Source: Neptuniibacter victor (lineage in GTDB: Bacteria; Pseudomonadota; Gammaproteobacteria; Pseudomonadales; Balneatricaceae). From it: DNA of 64,000 nt. The stretch lies in assembly GCA_027943745.1 (NCBI GenBank), contig AP025763.1:2170001-2234000 (forward strand). The letters are read 5' to 3'. The notes under the pieces are model-generated. The model did no database searches. It worked only from the letters and a program-made list of their open reading frames with translations, and was not told the origin of the DNA. Position numbers and translations under genes: made by a program. Positions 20,327-29,383 of this stretch are shown here, one piece after another (the first letter of the stretch is position 1; every line of letters begins with the position of its first letter).

Positions 20327-22114
20327 ATGTTAAAAAAGTCATCTCTGCTGCTTATCGGACTAATATGTATACCCGTACTCATATTAGTCTGGTTCTCTGT
20401 TCAGTTAGAACAAAAGCAACAACAGTTAGTAAAGCATCAATTTCAAGGATTAGTTGAATTACAACTGGAAGCAGCGGATGACTTGTTTCAAGCGCACTTT
20501 AGACGCCTAGAAAAAGCACTCAAAGAAGAAGCATTTATACTCTACGAAGCAAAGGATAAAGAGTTTTCTCTAGACACCTTACGTTCTATTGGTAAATCTA
20601 GCCCTTATATTGAACAGGTATTCATTCGGGATAGTAATCAAGCAACGCTGTATCCAACTGTTGAAACGGCCACCCAACGTGAACGACAGTTTCTAAAGCA
20701 GACGGAAGTTTTACTTAATTCAAGTAACCTATTTGTTCGTAGCCAAGAGGACAGCTCTCCTAATCAAGCGCCACAGCCCGTCACTTCAAGAACCCCCTAT
20801 AGTGCGCAGCTAAAATCAGAACCCGTTGTGCGCAAACTTCAGATTACGCAATCAAATCGCATTCAGAGCAGCCCACAGAGCGCTATCGATTCGATCGTTT
20901 TAGAAACAGCCGAAATACAAAGCGACACCCTGAAACCTAATAACGATTTCAACGGACTTCAAAGCGGCTGGATTGCTTGGTATAACAATACGCAGTTACA
21001 ACACATTTATTGGCAAGAAACACCCGACAGCCAAGTTATCGGCTTTTCAATGAACAGCGCACGCCTGTTATCGGACCTTATTAATCTACTACCGGATCAA
21101 AACAAATCAAGTACAGCTCCCGCTCTCAAAAATGCCGTGATTACATTGCATAACAGCCGTGGTGAGCTAAGTTACGAATGGGGGGCGATTACCTACGATT
21201 CAGTAAAGCAATCAAAACCGATCAAAAGTCTGCATCTGAATCATCCATTAGGTAGCTGGCGCCTAGATTTCCATTCAACGAGCCTGAACGCCCCACCTTC
21301 ACAGTGGTTAGAAAAATCTGCTTTCGTACTGCTTACCCTGCTGGGGCTCTCTCTGCTGGCCTGGCTGATCTACAAAGAACAAACTCGAGAATCTCGATTA
21401 GCGCTACAACGCGTCAACTTCGTGAATCAGGTATCACACGAACTAAAAACACCTCTAACCAATGTCAGAATGTATGCCGAACTATTAGAGCGACAGCTGA
21501 CTGATGACGAAGCCAAACCCAAACGCTACTTAGATGTCATTAATAACGAAAGCCAGCGACTTACGCGATTAATCGATAATGTACTAAGTTTCTCTAAACT
21601 TGGCAGAGAGAGTCTGGAAATCTGCATGCAACAAGGATCGTTAAAAGATGGCGTTGATAACACACTGGCGGCGTTTAGCCCGGCACTGGTGCAAAGAGGC
21701 ATCAACCCAATTCTCCATTGTGAATGCGATACCGCGGTGCTGATTGATGTTAACTGCCTCGAACAGATTCTGAATAACTTACTAAGTAACTGTGAAAAGT
21801 ACGCCGCTAACAGTGGAAACCTGGTTGTCAGTTGCTGGCAAGAAGGAGATCATAGTTATATCCGTGTACAAGATAATGGTCCTGGCATCCCTGCATCTTC
21901 CTCGAAAAAGATTTTTGAGCAATTCTATCGCGTAAGCAACAAACTAACGGATGGCGTCTCAGGTACCGGTATTGGTTTAAATATTGCCAAAGAGTTAGCC
22001 GTCAAACACGGTGGAAATTTAGAACTTGAACCATCGGAGCATGGCGCAAGCTTCTTATTAAGCCTCTATACGCCCCCACTCCCTTCAACTACTTTAGATA
22101 CTTCGAAGGCGTAA
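20327..22114 (+). CDS. Sensor histidine kinase
   Basis: 595 residues from ATG 20327; an in-frame GTG at 20318 is an alternative. TM1 about 5-24, a large extracytoplasmic segment (about 25-325) without a recognisable sensor family, TM2 about 328-347 (AFVLLTLLGLSLLAWLIY), then the kinase core: H371 in QVSHELKTPL, N-box NNLLSNCEKYA, G1 VQDNGPGIP, F-box FEQFYR and G2 GTGIGLNIAKEL. All catalytic boxes are intact. It lies between the VWA gene and an OmpR-type regulator starting two bases after its stop, its obvious partner. Confidence 0.9.
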   Translation: MLKKSSLLLIGLICIPVLILVWFSVQLEQKQQQLVKHQFQGLVELQLEAADDLFQAHFRRLEKALKEEAFILYEAKDKEFSLDTLRSIGKSSPYIEQVFIRDSNQATLYPTVETATQRERQFLKQTEVLLNSSNLFVRSQEDSSPNQAPQPVTSRTPYSAQLKSEPVVRKLQITQSNRIQSSPQSAIDSIVLETAEIQSDTLKPNNDFNGLQSGWIAWYNNTQLQHIYWQETPDSQVIGFSMNSARLLSDLINLLPDQNKSSTAPALKNAVITLHNSRGELSYEWGAITYDSVKQSKPIKSLHLNHPLGSWRLDFHSTSLNAPPSQWLEKSAFVLLTLLGLSLLAWLIYKEQTRESRLALQRVNFVNQVSHELKTPLTNVRMYAELLERQLTDDEAKPKRYLDVINNESQRLTRLIDNVLSFSKLGRESLEICMQQGSLKDGVDNTLAAFSPALVQRGINPILHCECDTAVLIDVNCLEQILNNLLSNCEKYAANSGNLVVSCWQEGDHSYIRVQDNGPGIPASSSKKIFEQFYRVSNKLTDGVSGTGIGLNIAKELAVKHGGNLELEPSEHGASFLLSLYTPPLPSTTLDTSKA

Positions 22115-22115
22115 C

Positions 22116-22817
22116 ATGAAAATCCTTATCGCAGAAGATGACACCAACATCAGACTTGGATTATCCGACCTATTAGAAGCAGAAGGCTATGAATGCATAG
22201 AGGCTAAGGACGGTGAAATCGCCCTAAGTCTATTCAACCAGCATCAACCTGATTTAGTCCTACTCGATATCATGATGCCAAAGCTCGATGGTTATAGTGT
22301 CTGTCGAAAAATCAGACAAACCGATGAAAATATTCCGATAATATTTATCACCGCAAAATCTGAAGAGATTGATCAAGTATTAGGCCTTGAGTTGGGAGCC
22401 GATGACTATATTAAAAAACCATTCGGCACCCGAGAGGTGATCGCTAGAATTCGTGCAGTAACGCGTCGTTGCTTAGAATCGACAACGCAGCAAGCCGCTT
22501 CACCATCAGAGAACTCAGACTCTTTTATAATGCAGGAAGTGACTATATACCCGGATCAACTAAGGGCACAACGCGGTGATGCAATAATTGAACTGAGCCT
22601 TCGTGATATAAAAATACTACAACTCCTACACCGCGAAAAAGGCAAGGTAGTTGATAGAGATATGATATTCAACGAGTGCTGGGGGCGTGACTACCTGCCA
22701 AGTAGCAGAACACTTGATCAACACATATCAAAGCTACGAAAACAGATTGAAATCGATCCCAAACAACCTGCGATCGTTAAAACAGTACATGGATTGGGTT
22801 ATCGCTTCGACCACTAA
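22116..22817 (+). CDS. OmpR/PhoB-family response regulator
   Basis: 233-residue regulator. Receiver domain 1-120: acidic pocket E7-D8-D9, phospho-acceptor D51 (LLDIMMPKLDG), T79 and K101 (YIKKPFG). DNA-binding winged helix about 135-232 with the recognition region SSRTLDQHISKLRKQI and the C-terminal VHGLGYRF typical of OmpR family. Start codon is one base past the kinase stop region (two-base gap), so it is translated with it. Target genes are not evident; the upstream VWA gene is the natural candidate. Confidence 0.93.
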   Translation: MKILIAEDDTNIRLGLSDLLEAEGYECIEAKDGEIALSLFNQHQPDLVLLDIMMPKLDGYSVCRKIRQTDENIPIIFITAKSEEIDQVLGLELGADDYIKKPFGTREVIARIRAVTRRCLESTTQQAASPSENSDSFIMQEVTIYPDQLRAQRGDAIIELSLRDIKILQLLHREKGKVVDRDMIFNECWGRDYLPSSRTLDQHISKLRKQIEIDPKQPAIVKTVHGLGYRFDH

Positions 22818-22889
22818 ATCAGTCGATGCAGTTCAATCCACTGTATGTGATTCTAGCAATAATCGCGTTGAATCATGGTCAACCTGTTA

Positions 22890-23297
22890 TCAATGCTCCA
22901 TACCCGCATAAACCCACATAGACTCGGTCTTCCCAGCTTTTTCAAACCCCAATGATTGGTAGAACTTAACCGCATCACCATCAGCAGTGAGCATCTGTTG
23001 ATGGAAATCCTTATAACATGCCTGCATAGCCTGCATTATCTGTCGGCCTATTCCCATCCGTTGATAATCAGGGTGCACTAGCATATGAGGATAATAAACA
23101 ACGAGATAGCCATCTGAAATTGCATTAGCTAACCCTACCAACACCCCATCTAAACGGGCAGTAACTAACGAGTGAGAATTCTGCAACGCGGGCAGTAATT
23201 GCTCAGGTTTTTCAGCTGATGACCAATGATTGGCTTGATATAGCGCAATAACTTCATCTAATTCTAAATGGTCACACGTACTAATTTCGATATTCAT
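22890..23297 (-). CDS. GNAT-family N-acetyltransferase
   Basis: 135 residues with the GNAT fold. Acetyl-CoA-binding motif A is seen as MLVHPDYQRMGIGRQIMQAM (about residues 74-93, with the Q-R-x-G-I-G pyrophosphate loop), and the C-terminal strand-helix FYQSLGFEKAGK is standard. The sequence resembles small stand-alone acetyltransferases that act on free amines; the substrate is not predictable. It converges on the response regulator gene and is divergent from the amino-acid ABC transporter, with 266 bp between. Confidence 0.87.
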   Translation of the reverse strand: MNIEISTCDHLELDEVIALYQANHWSSAEKPEQLLPALQNSHSLVTARLDGVLVGLANAISDGYLVVYYPHMLVHPDYQRMGIGRQIMQAMQACYKDFHQQMLTADGDAVKFYQSLGFEKAGKTESMWVYAGMEH

Positions 23298-23563
23298 GGA
23301 CTATATTTCCAAAGTTCACAATAGTAATTATTTAGGTAAAAATACTAAGCAGCAAAATATAAACAGTGGAAAAGAACAACAAAAGCAAAAATAAAGTGGC
23401 ATCCACTGTATCAGTTTAAAGTTACCTGTTTTCCACCTGATTCCTAAATCCAAAAGCCAAATAAACACAGGCATACGCGACTGTTTAAGTCATTGCGCAA
23501 CATATCACTTTTTGCTGTAATGTGGCGTTTATTTTCAAACCGAAACGTTGGGATACACCCTTT

Positions 23564-24337
23564 ATGTCAGATGCAGCGATTGCACTGGAAATAAACGACC
23601 TTCACAAAAGCTACGGTCAACTCGAAGTATTGAAAGGTATTTCACTGTCTGCAAAAGACGGCGATGTCATTTCAATTTTAGGATCGAGTGGATCAGGAAA
23701 GAGCACGTTTCTTCGCTGTTTGAACCTGCTGGAATCACCATCGCAGGGCCAAATAAGCTTTGCAGGTGAAACATTAGCGCTGAAGCCAGGAAAAGATGGC
23801 AATCTAGAAGCGTCTAATCAAAAACAACTCGAACGCATGCGCGCATCCATCGGATTCGTCTTTCAGAATTTCAATCTATGGCCACATATGACCATCATTG
23901 AAAACATCATGGAAGCCCCCGTTCATGTTTTAAAACAAGACAAGCAAACAGCCTACGAAAACGCAGAGAACTACCTGAAAAAAGTAGGCCTATTAGATAA
24001 AAAGAATAGTTATCCAAATCAGCTATCGGGTGGGCAACAGCAGCGTATTGCTATTGCACGCACCTTAGCGATGGAGCCCCAAGTTTTACTGTTTGACGAA
24101 CCGACATCGGCACTCGATCCAGAGTTAGTCAATGAAGTGTTAACAGTAATGCGCGACCTTGCCGCAGAAGGTCGTACTATGCTTATCGTTACTCATGAAA
24201 TGCGATTCGCAAGAGATGTCTCTTCTCAAGTGGTTTTCTTACATGAAGGCCAAGTTGAAGAGATAGGCCCGCCAGAGAAAGTTTTCACCAATCCAGAGTC
24301 GGAACGGTGCCGCACTTTTCTTAGCAGCCATTTGTAA
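23564..24337 (+). CDS. Polar amino acid ABC transporter ATPase (HisP/AotP-like)
   Basis: Cytoplasmic ATPase of a basic-amino-acid importer. ATG 23564 gives 257 residues, the usual family length; the in-frame GTG at 23522 would add 14 unlikely residues. Walker A GSSGSGKST, Q-loop FVFQNFNLWPHMT, signature LSGGQQQR, Walker [18 protein letters not shown]-loop VTHEMRF. The NLWPHMT stretch is typical for arginine/histidine-type importers. It heads an operon with a binding protein (24381) and two permeases (25199, 25888). Confidence 0.93.
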   Translation: MSDAAIALEINDLHKSYGQLEVLKGISLSAKDGDVISILGSSGSGKSTFLRCLNLLESPSQGQISFAGETLALKPGKDGNLEASNQKQLERMRASIGFVFQNFNLWPHMTIIENIMEAPVHVLKQDKQTAYENAENYLKKVGLLDKKNSYPNQLSGGQQQRIAIARTLAMEPQVLLFDEPTSALDPELVNEVLTVMRDLAAEGRTMLIVTHEMRFARDVSSQVVFLHEGQVEEIGPPEKVFTNPESERCRTFLSSHL

Positions 24338-24380
24338 TTTGCCCGCAAACAATAAAAAATAATCCGTGAGGATACTCTAG

Positions 24381-25130
24381 ATGAGCTTTAAAAAGATTTT
24401 AACAACCGCAGCACTGCTTGCCGCAACGATAACAACACCTGCAATGGCGGGTGATTCTATTCGAATTGCAACGGAAGGTGCTTATGCACCCTTTAATATG
24501 GTTACAGCAGAAGGCGAATTAGCAGGCTTTGATGTAGATATTGCAAAAGCACTATGCGCTGAAATGAAAGTAGAGTGTAAAATCGTTGCTCAAGATTGGG
24601 ACGGTATCATCCCTGGCCTTAAAGCACGAAAGTATGATGCAATTATCGCAAGTTTATCGGTAACCGAAGAGCGCAGCCGTGTCGTCGCTTTTACTGACCA
24701 CTACTACTCAAATTCCCTAGGGCTTGTCAGCGCCAAAGCAGGCGATTTTGATCCTAAAGCATTAGAAGGGAAAACAATTGGTGCACAGCGCGCGACCATT
24801 GCTGGTCAATATCTAGAAGATAACTTAGGTGACAAAGTTTCCGTTAAACTTTACGACACACAGGATAATGCATATCTAGACCTATCTTCTGGTCGTCTTG
24901 ATGCCATTCTTTCTGACAAACTTCCAGCCTACAACTGGCTTGAATCAGAAGAGGGCCAAGCGTTTGAGTTCCGTGGTGATAAGATAGATATCGACGATAA
25001 GATTGCTATCGCTGTTCGCAAGAAGGATTCTGAACTTAAAGAGAGCTTTAACGCTGCGCTTAAGGCTATCCTTGAAAACGGAACATACGAAAAAATTAAC
25101 GCTAAGTACTTCCCTTTCTCAATCTACTAA
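24381..25130 (+). CDS. Periplasmic basic-amino-acid binding protein (ArtJ/HisJ/AotJ-like)
   Basis: 249-residue SBP_bac_3 protein with signal peptide about 1-23 (ending AMAGD). Mature start IRIATEGAYAPFNM, followed by GFDVDIAKALCAEM and the ligand-binding IIASLSVTEERSRVVAFTD, matches lysine/arginine/ornithine and histidine binding proteins, including the paired Cys (C53, C60) that form a disulfide in that group. The specific ligand cannot be set, but location beside argO/argP favours arginine or lysine. Follows the ATPase gene by 43 bp. Confidence 0.92.
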   Translation: MSFKKILTTAALLAATITTPAMAGDSIRIATEGAYAPFNMVTAEGELAGFDVDIAKALCAEMKVECKIVAQDWDGIIPGLKARKYDAIIASLSVTEERSRVVAFTDHYYSNSLGLVSAKAGDFDPKALEGKTIGAQRATIAGQYLEDNLGDKVSVKLYDTQDNAYLDLSSGRLDAILSDKLPAYNWLESEEGQAFEFRGDKIDIDDKIAIAVRKKDSELKESFNAALKAILENGTYEKINAKYFPFSIY

Positions 25131-25154
25131 GCTTTAACGATTTAAGTAACTGTT

Positions 25155-25170
25155 TGGCCGCACATGCGGC
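25155..25170 (+). promoter_or_regulatory. Intra-operon hairpin between binding-protein and permease genes
   Basis: GGCCGCA / TGCGGCC, a 7-bp GC-rich stem with a 2-base centre, without a long T run. Such hairpins between an abundant binding protein and its permeases commonly protect the upstream mRNA segment; that role is inferred. Confidence 0.5.
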
Positions 25171-25198
25171 CAAATCTGTTTCTGACTAGGTAATATTT

Positions 25199-25891
25199 AT
25201 GGAACTGCAAGGTTTTGGGCATCTGCTATTAAGTGGAGCCTGGATCACCATACAACTAGCTATTTGCAGCTTATTTGTTGGTCTATTATTCGGCATATTA
25301 GGTGCATCAGCGAAGCTGTCTTCATCTAAAATTGCACAAGCCATTGGTAACGGCTATACCCTGTTTGTACGCGGCATGCCTGAGCTACTATTGGTCCTCA
25401 CCATCTATTTTGGCTCATCAGCAGTCTTAATGGCCATAGCCAGCATTTTTGGGTATGACGAATATATAGAATTAAGTCCATTTATTGCCGGTGTTATCGC
25501 ATTAAGTATTGCTTTTGGCGCTTATGCTACCGAAGTTTTCCGCGGCGCGATTCAAGAGATCCCGAAAGGCCAAAGGGAAGCAGCAATGGCCTTAGGCATG
25601 ACCCGCTTTCAAACATTTCGTCGCATCACCCTGCCTCAAGTATGGCGAATAGCGCTACCGGGTTTAGGGAATCTGTTTCTTGTATTACTGAAAGATACCG
25701 CCCTTGTATCCGTTATCGGTTTAAATGAGCTAATGCGTCAAACGTCAGTCGCAGTCGGCAACACGAAAGAACCATTTACCTTCTATTTCGCTGCAGCAAT
25801 GGTTTATCTCTTTATGACCTCCATCTCGATGGCAGGGCTGTACTTCTTAGAGCGCTACGCAAATCGTGGCTACCATGGAGCACGCGCATGA
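25199..25891 (+). CDS. Amino acid ABC transporter permease (HisQ/AotQ-like)
   Basis: 230-residue inner-membrane permease. Core helices begin at about residues 9-36; the EAA cytoplasmic loop that docks with the ATPase is QREAAMALGMTRFQTFRRITLPQ. RGMPELLLVLTIYFG is typical of the HisQ subfamily. The 68-bp gap after the binding-protein gene contains a short GGCCGCACATGCGGCC hairpin (near 25155-25170) that could tune expression of the permeases relative to the binding protein. Overlaps the next permease by four bases. Confidence 0.92.
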   Translation: MELQGFGHLLLSGAWITIQLAICSLFVGLLFGILGASAKLSSSKIAQAIGNGYTLFVRGMPELLLVLTIYFGSSAVLMAIASIFGYDEYIELSPFIAGVIALSIAFGAYATEVFRGAIQEIPKGQREAAMALGMTRFQTFRRITLPQVWRIALPGLGNLFLVLLKDTALVSVIGLNELMRQTSVAVGNTKEPFTFYFAAAMVYLFMTSISMAGLYFLERYANRGYHGARA

Positions 25892-26613
25892 GTTGGGAAT
25901 GGGACGTCATCATCGAACATTTTCCACGCTTACTACAAGGGGCCTGGTTAACACTGGAGCTAGTACTCCTATCGGGTTTTGCAGGCTTAATGCTCGCGAT
26001 CCCATTGGCACTGATGCGGGTATCACACCGCCCTTGGCTCAAAGCGATACCTTTTGGTTATATTTTCTTCTTTCGCGGTACGCCATTACTGATACAAATC
26101 TTTCTGGTTTATTACGGCGCATCTCAGTTTGAGATCATAAAGAATTCAGCCCTATGGCCTATTCTTCGCGAGCCTTACTGGTGTGCCATTATTACTTTTG
26201 CAATGCACACCGCTGCTTATATCGCAGAAATTCTTCGCGGAGCAATTCAATCTATTCCTAAAGGAGAGATTGAAGCAGCCCGCGCATTAGGTATGAGCTA
26301 CCCCTTAATGCTACGTCGGATCATTCTTCCGCGCGCTTTTGGCATTATGATGCCAGCCTACGGCAACGAAGTTATCCTTATGCTTAAAGGCAGCGCCCTT
26401 GCCAGCACCATTACCCTCTTAGATCTCACCGGGATGGCACGAACGATCATTGCTCGAACTTATACACCTCTGGAAGTCTTTCTTGCAGCGGGCGTGATCT
26501 ATTTAATCATCAGCGCCTTGATCATTTTCCTCTTCAGATATTTAGAGAAACGTTTCAACCGCCACCAGCACTGGCCGAATGAAAAACCAAAAGATCTGGA
26601 CCCGCAACACTAA
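25888..26613 (+). CDS. Amino acid ABC transporter permease (HisM/AotM-like)
   Basis: 241-residue partner permease. The ATG overlaps the stop of the previous permease (ATGA), showing translational coupling. EAA loop: IEAARALGMSYPLMLRRIILPRA; FRGTPLLIQIFLVYYG is characteristic of the HisM side. C-terminus is basic (KRFNRHQHWPNEKPK), cytoplasmic. It ends 17 bp before the convergent argO gene. Together with genes at 23564, 24381 and 25199 it makes a complete importer. Confidence 0.93.
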   Translation: MSWEWDVIIEHFPRLLQGAWLTLELVLLSGFAGLMLAIPLALMRVSHRPWLKAIPFGYIFFFRGTPLLIQIFLVYYGASQFEIIKNSALWPILREPYWCAIITFAMHTAAYIAEILRGAIQSIPKGEIEAARALGMSYPLMLRRIILPRAFGIMMPAYGNEVILMLKGSALASTITLLDLTGMARTIIARTYTPLEVFLAAGVIYLIISALIIFLFRYLEKRFNRHQHWPNEKPKDLDPQH

Positions 26614-26630
26614 GGCTGAAGCACTCTACT

Positions 26631-27275
26631 CTATGACTGATTGAACAATACGGGCCAAAGCAGATTCAACGCGATGGCCCACATTGTTAAACAGACCAAC
26701 GTATCTAACACCTGCCACGCCCTCGCCTTAGCAAACACCGGTTGTAAAAATCGCGCAGCAATAGCCAAACCAAAAAACCAGATAAAGGAAAAACTAACTG
26801 CACCGGCCGCAAACCAAAAACGCTCCTCTATTGGGTACTGACCGCCGATACTCCCCAGTAACACTACCGTATCTAAATAAGCATGCGGATTAAGTAGCGT
26901 TACCGCCAACGTCATTAAAATCGCTTTGCCTAAGCCACTGGTAGCATCACTACCTTTTAAGGAATCTTTTGGGTTAAATGCTGAATAAAGCGAACGGGAA
27001 CCATAAACAATCAAGAAAGTCGCCCCGCCCCAGCGAGCAACCTCCATCCATAACGGCGATTCTGAGATCAGTATACCCATCCCTGCTACACCAATTGTGA
27101 TCAGCAGCGCATCAAAGAAGCTACATAACCCCGCGATAGGCCAATGGTGTTGGCGTCTCAACCCTTGTGATAGCACAAACGCATTTTGAGCACCAATAGC
27201 AACAATTAAGCCAGCGCTCGTACCGAGCCCCGTTAACATCGCTAATACCTGTGCATTGGACAATAAACTAAACAT
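26631..27275 (-). CDS. argO: LysE/ArgO-family basic amino acid exporter
   Basis: 214-residue inner-membrane exporter. Start taken at ATG 27275 (MFSLLSNAQ...), which matches E. coli ArgO starting MFS; a TTG one codon upstream is possible. LysE signature is visible: GLIVAIGAQNAFVLSQGLRR near residue 22-41 and LNPHAYLDTVVLLGS. Six helices can be drawn. Divergent from argP with a 106-bp intergenic region, as in E. coli, and convergent with the basic-amino-acid importer, so import and export of arginine/lysine are encoded side by side. Confidence 0.9.
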   Translation of the reverse strand: MFSLLSNAQVLAMLTGLGTSAGLIVAIGAQNAFVLSQGLRRQHHWPIAGLCSFFDALLITIGVAGMGILISESPLWMEVARWGGATFLIVYGSRSLYSAFNPKDSLKGSDATSGLGKAILMTLAVTLLNPHAYLDTVVLLGSIGGQYPIEERFWFAAGAVSFSFIWFFGLAIAARFLQPVFAKARAWQVLDTLVCLTMWAIALNLLWPVLFNQS

Positions 27276-27279
27276 CAAA

Positions 27280-27346
27280 TTTTACTTATCTGGTTGGCTA
27301 GTAATTTGAAGCGCAAGTATTGCTAAAACAGCAAAGGTAAGTAAAA
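27280..27346. promoter_or_regulatory. argO-argP divergent control region
   Basis: TTTTACTTA (27280-27288) is repeated in inverted orientation at 27338-27346, about 50 bp apart, and ACTAATAA-type direct repeats follow near 27345-27370. The layout would suit ArgP dimers binding on both sides of the divergent promoters. No direct proof. Confidence 0.35.
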
Positions 27347-27381
27347 CTAATAATTCTAATGACTAATAAGTTTTTCTAATA

Positions 27382-28302
27382 ATGATCGATTATAAACAAC
27401 TACAAGCCCTAGCAGCAGTTCTTGAAGAAGCCAGCTTTGAGAAAGCCGCCGCTAAGCTTCACATATCACAATCCGCTATTTCACAACGGCTTAAGCAATT
27501 AGAAGAACATATAGGCCAAGCGCTTGTCATCCGCACAACGCCCCCTCAAGCGACAGAATCTGGTCAATTACTGCTAAAGCACTACCGCCAGATCAAGCTT
27601 CTGCAATCAGAACTAAATCAAGCGTTATCGAATAAACAAAGCAGCGGTTTTACGCAAATTTCGATAGGGTTGAATGCCGACAGTCTCAATACCTGGTTCT
27701 TGGATGCGGTTAAGGATCTTTTAATCGAAGAGAAAATTCTGGTCGACCTAAAGCTGGATGATCAAGATCAAACGCACCACTTATTACGCAGCGGTCAGGT
27801 GATTGGCTGCATCAGTGCAAGCCCACAGGCGATGCAAGGTTGTAACTGTATTCCTTTAGGCGTCATGCCTTATCGCTGTCTAGCAAGTCCAGCCTACTAC
27901 CAAAAACACTTCAAGGATGGTGTTACAGCGCAATCCCTACGCAGTGCGCCTATTGCCGAATTTAGTAACAAGGATGAACTGCAAAATCGCTACCTCGAGA
28001 AGTACTTCAATCTTGGACCGAACGACTACCCTAAACATCGTATTCCAGCCACCGATTCCTTTTTTCAAATGGTTATTCGCGGACTGGCCTGCGGTATGAT
28101 TCCGGATCAACAAAGCAAAGAACTGCTTAAGAAGGGAGAGGTGATCGATATTAGTCCAGGCCATTACTTAGCGGTACCGCTGTATTGGCATGTATGGAGT
28201 TTGAAATCTGACCTGTATAGAAAGCTAACTAATGCACTTACACTTTGTGCGACCAACACACTCGACCCTTTTGATAAGCATACAGCGCAAATAGATCACT
28301 AA
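27382..28302 (+). CDS. argP: LysR-family regulator ArgP (IciA-like)
   Basis: 306-residue LTTR. The N-terminus MIDYKQLQALAAVLEEASFEKAA and helix-turn-helix HISQSAISQRLKQLEEHIGQ closely follow ArgP, which activates argO in response to arginine and lysine. The divergent argO gene confirms the assignment. The effector domain about 90-290 is complete. ATG 27382 has a weak ribosome site (TTTCTAATA), which is common for regulators kept at low level. Confidence 0.88.
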   Translation: MIDYKQLQALAAVLEEASFEKAAAKLHISQSAISQRLKQLEEHIGQALVIRTTPPQATESGQLLLKHYRQIKLLQSELNQALSNKQSSGFTQISIGLNADSLNTWFLDAVKDLLIEEKILVDLKLDDQDQTHHLLRSGQVIGCISASPQAMQGCNCIPLGVMPYRCLASPAYYQKHFKDGVTAQSLRSAPIAEFSNKDELQNRYLEKYFNLGPNDYPKHRIPATDSFFQMVIRGLACGMIPDQQSKELLKKGEVIDISPGHYLAVPLYWHVWSLKSDLYRKLTNALTLCATNTLDPFDKHTAQIDH

Positions 28303-28483
28303 AACGATCCACCTTCACAAATTAACCCAAAAACATGAGCTTGATCACCTTTTCATGTGCTCTTGCTCCCTTTCAATATCTTATTCATTTTACATACATA
28401 ATAATTGAGTAAGTATTCATCCCCAATAAAATCCTTAGCTATACTTCAGGTGAACATTATCGCTAGACATGGTGAATGCAGCA

Positions 28484-29224
28484 ATGAACCGATTTAAAAA
28501 GCGTCGACTCACCCCTGCTATTAAACTTGAACTCATCACAATTGCGGGCATTAATGTTTTACTTTTTTTTTGGTTTGCAGAGATCGACCTGCTCGAGCGA
28601 TTAGTGGATTTTGCCGAAGAACATGAAGAGTGGGAAATTGACGAAATTATCCCTCTATTTTTCACGCTCGCTATTTCCCTTGCTGTTTTCTCATTTAGAA
28701 GGTGGGCCGAAGTTACAGAGCTCTATAGCAAAGTGAAAACGCTCTCTATTCAAGATCCATTAACAGGCCTCAACAACCGTCGTCACTTTGTCTCAGTATT
28801 AGAGAGTGAGATTGCACGCAGCCAACGGCAAAATCGTGAATTCACACTGCTTATCGTCGATATCGACAACTTTAAGTCAATCAATGATCGCTGGGGACAT
28901 AACACCGGCGACAAGGTTATCGTCAAATTCTCTGAACTACTAAAAGCAGGTACACGAAAAAGTGACACGGTTGCCCGCTGGGGCGGTGAAGAGTTTATTA
29001 TTCTCTGCCCTGATATGGATATCATCGCCGCGGAAAAGATGGCCAATAAACTTTTATTATCCTTCCGCGAGGCTGAATACGATCAGGCAGGAAAAGTCAC
29101 GGCAAGTATAGGTGCCGTTTGCGCAAGCCCCGGAGAGCAACCTGAATCTATTATTCATCGTGCTGATGTTTGTCTTTATGAGGGAAAACGTGCAGGCAGA
29201 GATCGCTTAATTATTGCAGCTTAA
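28484..29224 (+). CDS. Membrane diguanylate cyclase (GGDEF)
   Basis: Synthesises c-di-GMP. Start at ATG 28484 (GGTGA eight bases upstream) gives 246 residues; ATG 28469 is in frame. Two membrane helices at about 18-36 (TIAGINVLLFFWFAEI) and 52-72 (IPLFFTLAISLAVFSF), no sensory domain, then a GGDEF domain from about 85: DPLTGLNNRRHF, active loop RWGGEEF, ending RAGRDRL. No RxxD inhibitory site is obvious five residues before the loop (SDTVA instead). The stop overlaps the ATG of a GGDEF tail remnant. Confidence 0.9.
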   Translation: MNRFKKRRLTPAIKLELITIAGINVLLFFWFAEIDLLERLVDFAEEHEEWEIDEIIPLFFTLAISLAVFSFRRWAEVTELYSKVKTLSIQDPLTGLNNRRHFVSVLESEIARSQRQNREFTLLIVDIDNFKSINDRWGHNTGDKVIVKFSELLKAGTRKSDTVARWGGEEFIILCPDMDIIAAEKMANKLLLSFREAEYDQAGKVTASIGAVCASPGEQPESIIHRADVCLYEGKRAGRDRLIIAA

Positions 29225-29367
29225 TGAGTATACTAACAGCCACTTTTACTTTTGGTCTTTCACAGATCTGTGCAACGCACAGCTCAGATGACGCACTCTT
29301 AGAGGCTGCCGACAAAGCCCTGTATGAGGCGAAAAAACAGGGCCGCAATCGAGCGTCGATTTTCTAA
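29224..29367 (+). pseudogene. Remnant of a second GGDEF domain (C-terminal tail)
   Basis: A 47-codon frame starts in the stop codon of the preceding cyclase (TAATG). Its translation ends LLEAADKALYEAKKQGRNR, the hallmark last helix of GGDEF domains, and begins with TFTFGLSQI, which corresponds to the preceding strand. The active loop and the rest of the domain are missing. The upstream cyclase already has its own complete tail, so this is a leftover of a second, tandem GGDEF gene rather than a frameshifted end. It might still be translated by coupling. Confidence 0.75.
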
Positions 29368-29383
29368 CGCTGTATAGCGGCCT

